NCBI GenBank assembly: GCA_009925805.1
Contig: RFQF01000068.1
Span: 1-10,271, forward strand
Reading direction: 5' to 3'
DNA from: Flavobacteriia bacterium
GTDB lineage: Bacteria > Bacteroidota > Bacteroidia > Flavobacteriales_D > Crocinitomicaceae
DNA length: 10,271 nt
Shown: positions 1 to 6,720 of the stretch, one piece after another
Position numbering within the stretch: position 1 is the first letter of the stretch
Layout of the letters: every line of letters starts with the position of its first letter
Position numbers and translations under genes: made by a program
Notes under the pieces: model-generated
Database searches by the model: none
What the model was told of the DNA's origin: nothing
What the model saw: the letters and a program-made list of their open reading frames with translations, nothing else

Positions 1-1
1 T

Positions 2-9
2 CAAAAATA
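2..9 (-). promoter_or_regulatory. Possible -7 box for a gene beyond the left edge
   Basis: On the minus strand this reads TATTTTTG, a match to the Bacteroidota -7 consensus TAnnTTTG. It lies just downstream of the GLPGLI stop codon and could start a minus-strand gene outside the window. No convincing -33 TTTG sits 17-23 bases upstream, and the motif is short and AT-rich, so chance is a real alternative. Confidence 0.25.
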
Positions 10-31
10 GCAAAGTCTATAGGAAATGTAC

Positions 32-769
32 CTATAACCAACGAAACATATCGTCAAACATGCGTTTGCCCCAAGGCGTATTGCCGTAGTCTTTTTCTAA
101 TTTCTCGCGAAGTTCCTTCAAATTGTACACTTTGTTTTTTCCAATTTCAGCCGTCATACTTTCCCGTTTCGGTGCTTCGGAAAAGTCTACTTTGTCCGCA
201 AAGTAGATAATGCCTCCGTCTTCTGTGGCGATGCCTAAAATGGCGCCCGGAAGTCCGCAAAATCCTTCGGGCCCGACGGAGGGTATGATGTTAGGAGCAT
301 ACCATGCATATATTCGCGTGGAGTCGTTCTTTTGATAGATGGCTTTTCGGCACTGAAATCCACAAATGGAGCGTTTGCTATCCGTCATTTTCCAAGGTCG
401 CTCGGGAAGGGAGTCCTTGACAAAAACCGGCGTTCCAAAGAACTGAAAAATGGTCAGTTGCTTTTGGGAGTGTAAATATTGATAATACTCGTTTTTGGAG
501 GTTAGCCACGCCATTTCGTCCTGGGTATTTGGCGCTAGGTATTTGAATACCGAAAGGGTGTCGTTGAACGATAAAGCGAACCGATCGTTTTTTATTTTAT
601 TGTCTTCGTTGACAAAGCGTTTCATCCGTTGGTCGGTAAAACGTTTTTGCAAGTTGGTGCGTCGGGTGTAAAAGATGGTACCGGTGGTGTAAAACTGACC
701 GTAGGACAAGAATTCCAACCCAAGCATCCCTAGGACCATTAACCATTTAGTGCCAGCCTTCGAAATCAT
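32..769 (-). CDS. GLPGLI family protein (secreted or envelope, unknown function)
   Basis: The protein has 245 residues, within the usual range for the GLPGLI family, and looks complete. Residues 1-24 form a Sec signal peptide (hydrophobic core 9-22, SYG then Q25), so it should be exported. The family signature lies at about 155-185: an AWY segment, then SVGPEGF, then G172-L-P-G-A-I-L-G179, then EDGG. This is a close match to the GLPGLI motif that names the family. A CGFQCRKA stretch at 136-143 is also family-like. It is the last gene of the lipoprotein/barrel operon, and GLPGLI genes are commonly found beside this type of outer-membrane barrel gene in Bacteroidota. Its ATG lies inside the restored end of the barrel gene (overlap of 23 bases), which suggests translational coupling. 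The broken barrel frame stops 135 bases earlier, so expression could be reduced. The biochemical function is unknown. Confidence 0.93.
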   Translation of the reverse strand: MISKAGTKWLMVLGMLGLEFLSYGQFYTTGTIFYTRRTNLQKRFTDQRMKRFVNEDNKIKNDRFALSFNDTLSVFKYLAPNTQDEMAWLTSKNEYYQYLHSQKQLTIFQFFGTPVFVKDSLPERPWKMTDSKRSICGFQCRKAIYQKNDSTRIYAWYAPNIIPSVGPEGFCGLPGAILGIATEDGGIIYFADKVDFSEAPKRESMTAEIGKNKVYNLKELREKLEKDYGNTPWGKRMFDDMFRWL

Positions 770-962
770 CTTCTTTCGTTTTGTTTTTATTAAATCGGTA
801 AGTTAGCTTCAACAAGAAGTATCGCGTTATGACCCGTGTGTAATTATCGGTAACCACATTTCCATTGATTTGCCGCTGTAAATTCAAGTTTTGGTTGAGT
901 AAATCATAGCCGTTGACCGAAACGATTAAATTTCCGGTGGCTAAAAAGGCGCGTTCTCGAAA
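747..962 (-). pseudogene. Frame-shifted C-terminal fragment of the outer-membrane barrel gene
   Basis: On the minus strand, in the frame ending at the TAA at 749-747, the sequence encodes about 70 residues. They include RAFLATGNLIVSVNGYDLLNQN (codons from 953), then a QINGNVVTDNYTRVITRYF stretch, then LLKLTYRFNKNKTKEDD. This is the standard C-terminus of this barrel family: a GNDLLNQN-like turn, an RYFLLKLTYRF final strand and a charged tail. There is no start codon or upstream signal of its own, so it is the detached end of the gene at 904-3375. The frames differ by one base, and relatives carry about 45 more residues between SSTPF and RAFLATG. The lesion therefore combines a deletion of roughly 130-140 bases with a frame change at about 948-968. 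The stop lies 23 bases inside the GLPGLI gene. Confidence 0.85.
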
Positions 963-3375
963 AAGGGGTACTTGAAAGTGAATTAAAGGTGCTTTTAGGA
1001 CTGGAATAGGTATAGTTTTGAGATACGGATATTTCCAAGGAATCCAATTTTAATTCCAGGGTTAGGCCCCCGCTCATCGAAGGGTTGTAGGTTATGTTTT
1101 CTTTCCCGTTGATGTAGTTGGTCGATTTCGAATAGGAGGCATTTAAATCGGGGGCAAATTCCAGCTTTCGATTAAAAATAGGAAAACCCGCTCCCGCATA
1201 GAGATTCGCAGCAAAATTCCCGTCTACATTCACCGTTTTCGATATCGTTCGACCAAAAGCGTCGTAGGAGGTATTGGTGGCGAAAGCATTTTCGGTGAGC
1301 GTAGCATTCAAGCCGCTCCATACATATCTTCCAGAAAGGGCTTCCCAGCGGTTAAATTGTAAATTGAGCGTATGGACGTAATTGGGTTTTAAGTTCGCAT
1401 TACCTGTTTTAATGCGGTTGGGATTCGAGTTGTCGGGAACAGGTTGAATGTCGCTTATATTGGGTTGATCAGAACGCGTAAAATAGTTGAAATTCAAGCG
1501 TGTTCCCATGCTGGGCTTGTAGTTGTAGCTCATGCGTGGAAGCACATTGTTGATGCTTTGTAAAATGCTTGAATCGCCGATAACATTAAAATTGTTCAAT
1601 TGGATATTTCGGAAACCAACGCCCGCCGTAAAAGCGTGTTTACTGGTTTCATACACCAACGAGGCTGTTCCTCGATTTTGAAAACGGTGATTTTCAAATA
1701 CATTCGATAAAGAATCAACGCGCAAGGAATAACTCCCTTGATTAGGCACAAACGTATTCCGAGTTTGATAGGATTTCCCGGCTTCAAGATAGTATTCCAG
1801 TTGAAGTTTCCATTTCGCAGAAAGGGGCTCTTTGTAGGTTACGATTGCATAATTTAATTGACTTCCGTTATCGTTTTGCTTTTGTTGATCAATCGAATCC
1901 GTGAAACTGTTAAATATACTTTGGGTCAATAAAGAACCGGCAGTTTGGTTTGCTGTTTTGTTGAAAATATACTTCAATTCGAGTTCTCGTCTTGGTTTTT
2001 TGAACAACCGAAGCAAGGTGCTTTCTACCCGGGTATTATAGCCTTTTGATTGGTTTTTGTTATCAATAACCGAGGTAAACGTGGGAACCATGGCCGCAGT
2101 TTGGTAGGCATTGATTGTTTTGTTGTCGGTGGTGCCTTCATCAATGCTCAAAGAAGGTTTAATGTCCAGCGTGGTTAAAGAATCCAACTTTGCTTGAAAG
2201 GTGACGTTGAATTTATTGGAGGTGTTCAGGGTGATATTGGAAATGGAATCTTTCGTATAATACGAGGTGTCTTGTAGAAAATAATGGGACAAACTGCTCT
2301 GGGTGGCATTTAGCCGGTTTTGATTGAAGCTGTAATTGAAACCTATTTTACCCCAATTTTTAATTCGATCGTTGAAATAAATCCCGGCTTTAAGGGTTTG
2401 AGGGATACCACTATTGGAGCGTTGACCGTTTTGGTTCCACATGGACATTCCGCTTTGATCGCGCTCGTTTTCCAACCCAAATTTATTCATGTCGCCAAAC
2501 CGGAAATTGGATCGAGGGGTATTCGAACTCAAAAAGAAAACGGATAACTTTTGCTTTTTATCGAACCGATTGAAGAGCAGTTCACTTTCGTAAAAAGGGA
2601 AATTCGTGGTAGGATTTCCAATCAATCCAGCGTCGGTCGCGATGGAGGCTTTCCCAAAATATCCCCGCTTCGCATCTGCTTTCAGCTTTAAATCCATCAC
2701 TTGAATTTTTTCATCCATTCCTGAGGTATTATCCTGGGCTTTTTTCTCGTATATCTGAACGGACTCCACGCTTTTAGCGCCTAAGTTTTTGGTGGCAATG
2801 GTGGGATCGGTGCCAAAAAATTCATCTCCGTCCACCAATACTTGACTGATTTCTCGACCTTGGGAAGTAATCTGACCGTTCTCATCGATTTTAATTCCTG
2901 GGAGTTTTTTGAGTAAATCTTCCACCACCGCATTTTCCGCCACCTTAAAACTATCGGCCACGTAGACGAGGGTGTCGCCTTTGTAATACACGCGGTTTTT
3001 GTTGCCTTGAACGACTACTTCTGCCAAATTTTTGACTTTTATGCCCATGCGAATAAAGGGAATTTCCACATTCAGTTCTTTCGGATTGCCAAAAACATAC
3101 AGGGTTTTACTATCGAATTGCGGGTGTTCAATTAAGATAAAAAAAGTGTCCAAGGAAGTCTGAAACTGAAAACTTCCATCGGCACCGGTACGTTGGTAAT
3201 CCACTAAGGTGGAATCATTCAGTCGCACCAACGAAACTACCGCTTTATCTAAGGTCTTATTTCCGGTAGAATCGTTAACAATTCCAATAATACGAAGCGT
3301 TTGGGCTTGCATTGGGTTGCAATAACACCAACCTATCAAAAAGAGGATAAAAAGCAAGCGTTTATTCAATATCAT
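904..3375 (-). CDS. TonB-receptor-like outer-membrane beta-barrel protein, C-terminus lost by out-of-frame deletion
   Basis: The reading frame has 823 residues. The signal peptide is 1-24 (MQA before Q25). Residues about 27-110 resemble a carboxypeptidase-regulatory beta-sandwich. A TonB-receptor plug follows at about 117-235, with VEDLLKKLPGIKIDENG at 151-167 and VLVDGDEFF at 179-187. The rest is an outer-membrane barrel of the OMP_b-brl_3 type, rich in alternating aromatic beta strands. The family probably moves or binds an unknown ligand at the outer membrane. The start overlaps the end of the upstream lipoprotein gene by 14 bases, which indicates an operon. The last 18 or so residues (after SSTPF) are out-of-frame sequence and not barrel. 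The true C-terminal strands are encoded in another frame at 747-962, and about 45 residues between the two parts are absent. As written, the protein lacks its closing strands and probably cannot insert correctly. It should be treated as a broken gene or an assembly error. Confidence 0.9.
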   Translation of the reverse strand: MILNKRLLFILFLIGWCYCNPMQAQTLRIIGIVNDSTGNKTLDKAVVSLVRLNDSTLVDYQRTGADGSFQFQTSLDTFFILIEHPQFDSKTLYVFGNPKELNVEIPFIRMGIKVKNLAEVVVQGNKNRVYYKGDTLVYVADSFKVAENAVVEDLLKKLPGIKIDENGQITSQGREISQVLVDGDEFFGTDPTIATKNLGAKSVESVQIYEKKAQDNTSGMDEKIQVMDLKLKADAKRGYFGKASIATDAGLIGNPTTNFPFYESELLFNRFDKKQKLSVFFLSSNTPRSNFRFGDMNKFGLENERDQSGMSMWNQNGQRSNSGIPQTLKAGIYFNDRIKNWGKIGFNYSFNQNRLNATQSSLSHYFLQDTSYYTKDSISNITLNTSNKFNVTFQAKLDSLTTLDIKPSLSIDEGTTDNKTINAYQTAAMVPTFTSVIDNKNQSKGYNTRVESTLLRLFKKPRRELELKYIFNKTANQTAGSLLTQSIFNSFTDSIDQQKQNDNGSQLNYAIVTYKEPLSAKWKLQLEYYLEAGKSYQTRNTFVPNQGSYSLRVDSLSNVFENHRFQNRGTASLVYETSKHAFTAGVGFRNIQLNNFNVIGDSSILQSINNVLPRMSYNYKPSMGTRLNFNYFTRSDQPNISDIQPVPDNSNPNRIKTGNANLKPNYVHTLNLQFNRWEALSGRYVWSGLNATLTENAFATNTSYDAFGRTISKTVNVDGNFAANLYAGAGFPIFNRKLEFAPDLNASYSKSTNYINGKENITYNPSMSGGLTLELKLDSLEISVSQNYTYSSPKSTFNSLSSTPFSRTRLFSHRKFNRFGQRL

Positions 3376-4171
3376 CTAACAGTTTTATTCGGGTTAGGCC
3401 TTGAAAAGTAAAACCGTTTGATTCGGTAACTTTAGTGAATTCTACTTTAAGTAAACGGTTTAAGTATAGTTGTTCGTTTTCGACGATATGCACGGCCAAA
3501 GGAAAGTCTTTATTGTAGGCTATGGCGGATTGAGCGGTAGGATTTCCTTTCGTGCCAACAATCATGAATTTCAGGTTTTCGGTTTCAAGGCTTCCCTGAA
3601 ATCGTGTTTCGTACGGACCTTGCTGATTTACTACATTAAGTGCTTCTTGCGGGTCAAAGTTGGTTTTTTTACACACAACCGGTAATTTGGAATAGAGTTC
3701 TTCTTCATCGTTCCCAATACGAGAGGCTGATATAATGACTTTTTTATTGCTCCCAAAATACGAGGTGATTTCAAGGTATCCGTTGTTCTTTTTTTGATAG
3801 TCTTTAACCAATTGTTGGGCATAAAAAAGCAAATCTCCACTGTAGTAAAAGCGGGTAATAACCTGCATTCCTTTGGCGTAAGTTTCCTCTAATTGTAACT
3901 TAACGATGGCGTTTTTAGCATTCAATTTACCCGTAGCGCAACGGTTGTTTTGATGGGTATCTGAATATTCAAGACTATAAAACTCCGTTAAAAGGGTGCT
4001 TGAATCAATGACTTGCACCAAAGAATCATATTCCCATTGACCTTTGAATAGAGATTCTTTACGAAGCGTTATTGGGGATTCCGTGTTTTCAAGACTTAAT
4101 CGTTGCCGGTCTGCTGGTGAACAGGCGAGTACAAGACCCAGGACAATGAATAACAACACATAGGGTTTCAT
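3362..4171 (-). CDS. Lipoprotein of unknown function, first gene of the envelope operon
   Basis: The protein has 269 residues. A hydrophobic segment at 4-16 ends in a lipobox V14-L-A-C17 with Ser at +2, so it is a predicted lipoprotein anchored at Cys17, probably on the outer membrane or cell surface. The mature part looks mainly beta-rich, with many Tyr, Phe and charged residues, and contains two further cysteines (in NNRCATGK and PVVCKK). I recognise no domain. It overlaps the start of the barrel gene by 14 bases and has its own promoter just upstream, so it leads a three-gene operon with the barrel and the GLPGLI protein. A role as a surface or periplasmic partner of that barrel is an inference from position only. 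The short upstream leader and the -7 box at 4189-4196 support the chosen ATG. Confidence 0.85.
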   Translation of the reverse strand: MKPYVLLFIVLGLVLACSPADRQRLSLENTESPITLRKESLFKGQWEYDSLVQVIDSSTLLTEFYSLEYSDTHQNNRCATGKLNAKNAIVKLQLEETYAKGMQVITRFYYSGDLLFYAQQLVKDYQKKNNGYLEITSYFGSNKKVIISASRIGNDEEELYSKLPVVCKKTNFDPQEALNVVNQQGPYETRFQGSLETENLKFMIVGTKGNPTAQSAIAYNKDFPLAVHIVENEQLYLNRLLKVEFTKVTESNGFTFQGLTRIKLLDDIE

Positions 4172-4188
4172 GCAATGACTTTGAAGTA

Positions 4189-4222
4189 CAAAAGTAGAAA
4201 ATAAGCCGGTAACCAGCGCAAA
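4189..4222 (-). promoter_or_regulatory. Bacteroidota-type promoter of the lipoprotein/barrel/GLPGLI operon
   Basis: Read on the minus strand, a TTTG (plus positions 4219-4222) is followed after 22 bases by TACTTTTG (4189-4196), an exact TAnnTTTG -7 box. Both elements and the spacing fit the Bacteroidota primary sigma factor consensus. Transcription would start a few bases before 4185, leaving a leader of about 14 bases before the ATG at 4171. No Shine-Dalgarno sequence is evident, as is usual in this phylum. Confidence 0.65.
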
Positions 4223-4265
4223 ACACTGTTTGAAACAAACGAATCAACCAATAGTTTAACTTAAT

Positions 4266-4703
4266 ATGTTGTTACCTTTGCGTATGCACGGAATTTTGGT
4301 GGGAATAGATTTTGGATTGAAGCGTACGGGTATAGCCGTAACGGATTCGGGACAGGTGATTGCATCACCACACTCTACCATTGCAAGCGAGCAGCTTATG
4401 CCTTGGCTTGTAACCCTTCACCAAAAGTCGCCGCTTGCCGGAATTGTCATTGGTTATCCGCTTTCGTTAAACGGTGAACCCACCCACATTACGGAAAATG
4501 TCCGTTTGTTGAAAATAGCCATTGAGCGAGAACTCCCGGGGCTGTCAGTCGTGCTTCAAGATGAACGGTATAGTTCGAAACGAGCTTCAAACGCCATTCA
4601 TCAAATGGGGAAAAAAAAACTCAACAAGGATAAAGGCCTTGTGGATAAGGTAAGCGCAGCAATCATTTTACAAGATTATTTGAACGCGCGCGAAAATTCA
4701 TAG
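4266..4703 (+). CDS. ruvX: Putative Holliday junction resolvase / pre-16S rRNA nuclease RuvX (YqgF)
   Basis: A cytoplasmic RNase H-fold nuclease of the YqgF/RuvX family, linked in other bacteria to 5' maturation of 16S rRNA and proposed to act on Holliday junctions. The reading frame has 145 residues, or 139 from the second ATG at 4284, which is the usual family length. Family motifs are in order: VGIDFGLKRTGIAVTD at 12-27 (acidic D15), VIGYPLSLNG at 61-70, QDERYSS at 98-104 (D99, E100), and LVDKVSAAIILQDYL at 125-139 (D127). All acidic active-site positions are present. The six extra N-terminal residues from the first ATG precede the conserved core, and the -7 box at 4273-4280 favours the 4284 start. 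The gene is followed after 24 bases by def. A run of nine A bases at 4611-4619 encodes KKK. Confidence 0.95.
   Translation: MLLPLRMHGILVGIDFGLKRTGIAVTDSGQVIASPHSTIASEQLMPWLVTLHQKSPLAGIVIGYPLSLNGEPTHITENVRLLKIAIERELPGLSVVLQDERYSSKRASNAIHQMGKKKLNKDKGLVDKVSAAIILQDYLNARENS
4273..4280 (+). promoter_or_regulatory. -7 box of ruvX that argues for the internal start codon
   Basis: TACCTTTG matches TAnnTTTG exactly. It lies between the first ATG (4266) and the second in-frame ATG (4284), only 3 bases before the latter. If used, transcription would begin at or near 4284 and the mRNA would be leaderless, so the 4266 start would not be transcribed. No good -33 TTTG is seen; GTTTAAC at 4254-4260 is the nearest candidate, with too short a spacer. 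Confidence 0.5.
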
Positions 4704-4711
4704 AACTGAAT

Positions 4712-4719
4712 TATTTTTG
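4712..4719 (+). promoter_or_regulatory. Possible -7 box for def
   Basis: TATTTTTG matches TAnnTTTG and ends 8 bases before the def ATG, which would give an almost leaderless transcript. A TTTG occurs at 4679-4682, but the 29-base spacing is too long for the consensus. def could equally be read through from ruvX, which ends only 24 bases upstream. Confidence 0.4.
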
Positions 4720-4727
4720 CGGTAACT

Positions 4728-5315
4728 ATGATACTTCCGATTATTGCCTACGGGGACCCTTCGTTAAAAAAACCTTCGACGGAAATCGATCAAGATTATC
4801 CGGATCTATCCTTGTTAATACAAAACCTTTTTGAAACCATGTATCAAGCCAAAGGTGTTGGATTAGCCGCTCCGCAAGTTGGGTTGAATATCCGATTGTT
4901 TGTTGTGGATGGCGCTCCTTTTGCCGACGAAGAAGGCGAAGAACCGGATCCCAGAGCCCAGGGAATAGAATCCTTCAAAGGCGTATTTATTAATCCACAA
5001 ATAATCGAAGAATCGGGAGAACCATGGTCGTTTCAAGAGGGATGTCTATCCATTCCTAAAATTCGCGAAAACGTCAGCCGTAAAGAAACGGTATGGCTTT
5101 CATATTACACCGAATCCTGGGAGCATAAACGCGAGGAATTCAGCGGATACGCTGCTCGGATTATTCAACATGAATATGATCACTTGGCTGGTATATTGTT
5201 TACGGATCGCTTGAATCCGCTCAAGAAAAAACTCATACAGAAACGGTTAAAGTTGATTGCTGATGGACAAATTGCCACCGATTATAAACTGAAATTTTAT
5301 CCGACCAAAAAATGA
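4728..5315 (+). CDS. def: Peptide deformylase
   Basis: Removes the formyl group from the N-terminal methionine of new proteins at the ribosome; a cytoplasmic metalloenzyme, usually iron-dependent. All three family motifs are intact: GVGLAAPQ at 43-50, EGCLS at 104-108, and HEYDH at 148-152. The metal ligands are C106, H148 and H152, and the catalytic residue is E149. The length of 195 residues is normal. An acidic insert at about 62-84, between motifs 1 and 2, is seen in Bacteroidota enzymes. The start is supported by the conserved N-terminus ILPIIAYGDPSLKKPS. It lies 24 bases after ruvX, and its stop codon overlaps the ATG of the next gene (ATGA), so ruvX, def and the lipoprotein are probably one transcription unit. 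Confidence 0.97.
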   Translation: MILPIIAYGDPSLKKPSTEIDQDYPDLSLLIQNLFETMYQAKGVGLAAPQVGLNIRLFVVDGAPFADEEGEEPDPRAQGIESFKGVFINPQIIEESGEPWSFQEGCLSIPKIRENVSRKETVWLSYYTESWEHKREEFSGYAARIIQHEYDHLAGILFTDRLNPLKKKLIQKRLKLIADGQIATDYKLKFYPTKK

Positions 5316-5887
5316 CACAGACCTTGAGATTTTTCACCATTATTTTATGGGTATTCGTTTTATTCGCCTGCAATTCTAACCCAACAAAAGATAACGCGAT
5401 CGAAATTGCCAGTACTCCCAAAGCGTTAAAAGAACGAATCACGCGTTATGAAGATTCATTGGCCTCCATGGATCCGTCGAAACAATCGCCTGCTGCGTAT
5501 AATTTAAGTCAAATTGAGTTGATTAACCGATTGGAATTCTATGTAAAAACTTTTCCACAAGACACCTATTCTGCTGAATGTCTTTTTAAATTGCATATGG
5601 TTTTCGCAGGATTGAATGCACAACAAAAGAGCGTAGCTTGCGGTGATACTTTGTTACGCCGGTTTCCGAATTATGAAAATCGATCCTTGCTGCTGGAAAG
5701 TATGGCCTCTTCCTACGACATGTTCATAACCCCTCGCGACACGGCAGCTGTTCGAAAATACTACACCATGTTGCTTACCGATAGCCGATATCCTTCCACG
5801 AAGAAAAAAGAAATTCTCGATCGATTGAAGCACTTGAAACTTACATGGATAGAGTACGCTCAAAAAAAGCAGCCCAAAAACCTGTAG
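5312..5887 (+). CDS. Helical-repeat (TPR-like) lipoprotein, unknown function
   Basis: The protein has 191 residues. The N-terminal hydrophobic stretch 7-19 ends in lipobox L17-F-A-C20, so it is a predicted lipoprotein. The mature part is helical. Residues about 64-145 have the spacing of tetratricopeptide repeats: a segment around NRLEFYVKTFPQDTYSAECLFKLH, another around ACGDTLLRRFPNYENRSLLLESMA, and a last one ending in KKYY-like RKYYTMLL. The pattern xxFPxxxxxxxxLxxLA is typical of periplasmic TPR lipoproteins such as the BamD group, but the protein is shorter than BamD and I do not assign that role. The ATG overlaps the def stop codon (ATGA), which points to translational coupling. No promoter of its own and no terminator directly after it is visible. 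Confidence 0.85.
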   Translation: MTQTLRFFTIILWVFVLFACNSNPTKDNAIEIASTPKALKERITRYEDSLASMDPSKQSPAAYNLSQIELINRLEFYVKTFPQDTYSAECLFKLHMVFAGLNAQQKSVACGDTLLRRFPNYENRSLLLESMASSYDMFITPRDTAAVRKYYTMLLTDSRYPSTKKKEILDRLKHLKLTWIEYAQKKQPKNL

Positions 5888-5912
5888 CTTAGCTGTTAAT
5901 GATGTGTTAAAA

Positions 5913-5945
5913 TTTGTTTTTCGCGCTGATCTTGCCATACTTTTG
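5913..5945 (+). promoter_or_regulatory. Bacteroidota-type promoter of the DUF1573 gene
   Basis: TTTG at 5913-5916, a 21-base spacer, then TACTTTTG at 5938-5945. Both elements and the spacing match the Bacteroidota -33/-7 consensus (TTTG, 17-23 bases, TAnnTTTG). This is the best promoter in the window. The start of transcription should fall near 5949, giving a leader of about 22 AT-rich bases without a Shine-Dalgarno sequence before the ATG at 5971. Confidence 0.75.
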
Positions 5946-5970
5946 ATGCATAATTTTTAAACTATTTACC

Positions 5971-6408
5971 ATGAAAAATTTCTTTCTTTCCCTCAGTTTG
6001 TTGTTGGCAGCAACTGCGGTAAACGCTCAAACTCCTGTTGAAAAAGGTCCTAAAATCACGTTTTCTAAAGAAGTGCATGATTATGGAAACATCAAATATG
6101 ACGGAGATCCTAACTGTTCTTTTGAATTCACCAATACGGGAGACGAACCCTTAATTATCTCTAACGCGAAAGGTTCTTGCGGTTGTACGGTTCCAGAATG
6201 GCCGAAAGAGCCCATTGCCCCAGGAGCTAAAGCTACCATCAAAGTTAAATATGATACAAAGCGTTCAGGACCGATCAACAAAAGCGTAACGATTTCTTCC
6301 AATGCTATCAATGAGCCTGAGAAAGTTGTTCGTATTAAAGGTGAAGTTGGTCCAGCTCCTGAGTCCGGAGTTCCTGTGAATAACAGTGGCGCTCCTACCA
6401 ACAATTAA
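5971..6408 (+). CDS. Secreted DUF1573 domain protein
   Basis: The protein has 145 residues. A clear signal peptide (1-19, VNA before Q20) shows export to the periplasm or beyond. Residues about 27-127 form one DUF1573 domain, an immunoglobulin-like beta-sandwich common in Bacteroidota: HDYGNI at 36-41, FEFTNTG at 51-57, S69-C-G-C72-T, PIAPG at 81-85, KVKYDTK at 91-97, and TISSNA at 107-112. The SCGC pair is typical of the family. The tail after 127 is rich in Pro, Gly, Ser and Asn and is probably unstructured. The gene is a single unit, with its own promoter at 5913-5945 and a strong terminator right after the stop. The molecular function of the family is not established; a structural or envelope role is an inference. 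Confidence 0.93.
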   Translation: MKNFFLSLSLLLAATAVNAQTPVEKGPKITFSKEVHDYGNIKYDGDPNCSFEFTNTGDEPLIISNAKGSCGCTVPEWPKEPIAPGAKATIKVKYDTKRSGPINKSVTISSNAINEPEKVVRIKGEVGPAPESGVPVNNSGAPTNN

Positions 6409-6427
6409 TTTTCATCTTCGTTAATGC

Positions 6428-6452
6428 AAAGGCTCCTTCGGGAGCCTTTTTT
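6428..6452 (+). terminator. Rho-independent terminator after the DUF1573 gene
   Basis: AAAGGCTCC and GGAGCCTTT pair as a perfect stem of nine base pairs (6428-6436 with 6441-6449) around a TTCG loop, and the T run continues to 6452. The strong GC stem, stable tetraloop and T6 run make it a clear plus-strand terminator. It touches the end of the convergent pseudouridine synthase remnant (stop at 6451-6453). On the minus strand only three T follow the stem, so it would be weaker in that direction. Confidence 0.92.
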
Positions 6453-6720
6453 ATGAAATCCAGTTTCCATCCTCCGGAAGGGGCGCTTTGAAGGATAACG
6501 GAACTTGACTAACAGGATGCATAAATTGTAAATCAGCGGAATGTAAACAGATGGCCAGGTTCGGATTGGCGCGTTTTGCGCCATATTTAACGTCGCCTTT
6601 CAACGGATGCCCAATATGTGCCATCTGACAACGAATTTGATGGTGCCTTCCCGTTTCCAACGATACTTCCACTTGCGTATAATGCGTAAAGTTTTTCTGT
6701 ACGCGGTAGTTTAGCTTTTC
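6451..6720 (-). pseudogene. C-terminal fragment of an RluA-family pseudouridine synthase (frame-shifted)
   Basis: In this minus-strand frame about 89 residues are open, from EKLNYRV through VEVSLETGRHHQIRCQM, HIGHPLKGDVKYGAKRA and ICLHSADLQFMHPVS to the stop. LETGRHHQIR, GHPLKGDxKYG and the LHS...FxHPVS segments are the conserved second half of the RluA/RluD catalytic domain. A GTG at 6672 could be read as a start, but it lies in the middle of a conserved beta strand, so it is not a true gene start. The piece belongs to the N-terminal half at 6711-6953, which lies in another frame. Relatives carry about 60 more residues between the two halves. Confidence 0.85.

Noticed and set aside
904..965. 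Phase variation or programmed frameshifting as the explanation of the barrel frame break
   Set aside because: A run of C4 and T5 occurs at the site, but a one- or two-base shift would not restore the roughly 45 missing residues, so a deletion explains it better.
2320..2547. Plus-strand open frame of 75 codons opposite the barrel gene
   Set aside because: Antisense shadow of a well-supported coding region, with no family resemblance or start signals.
6081..6404. Minus-strand open frame of 107 codons opposite the DUF1573 gene
   Set aside because: Antisense to a gene with a clear signal peptide, domain, promoter and terminator; no protein features of its own.
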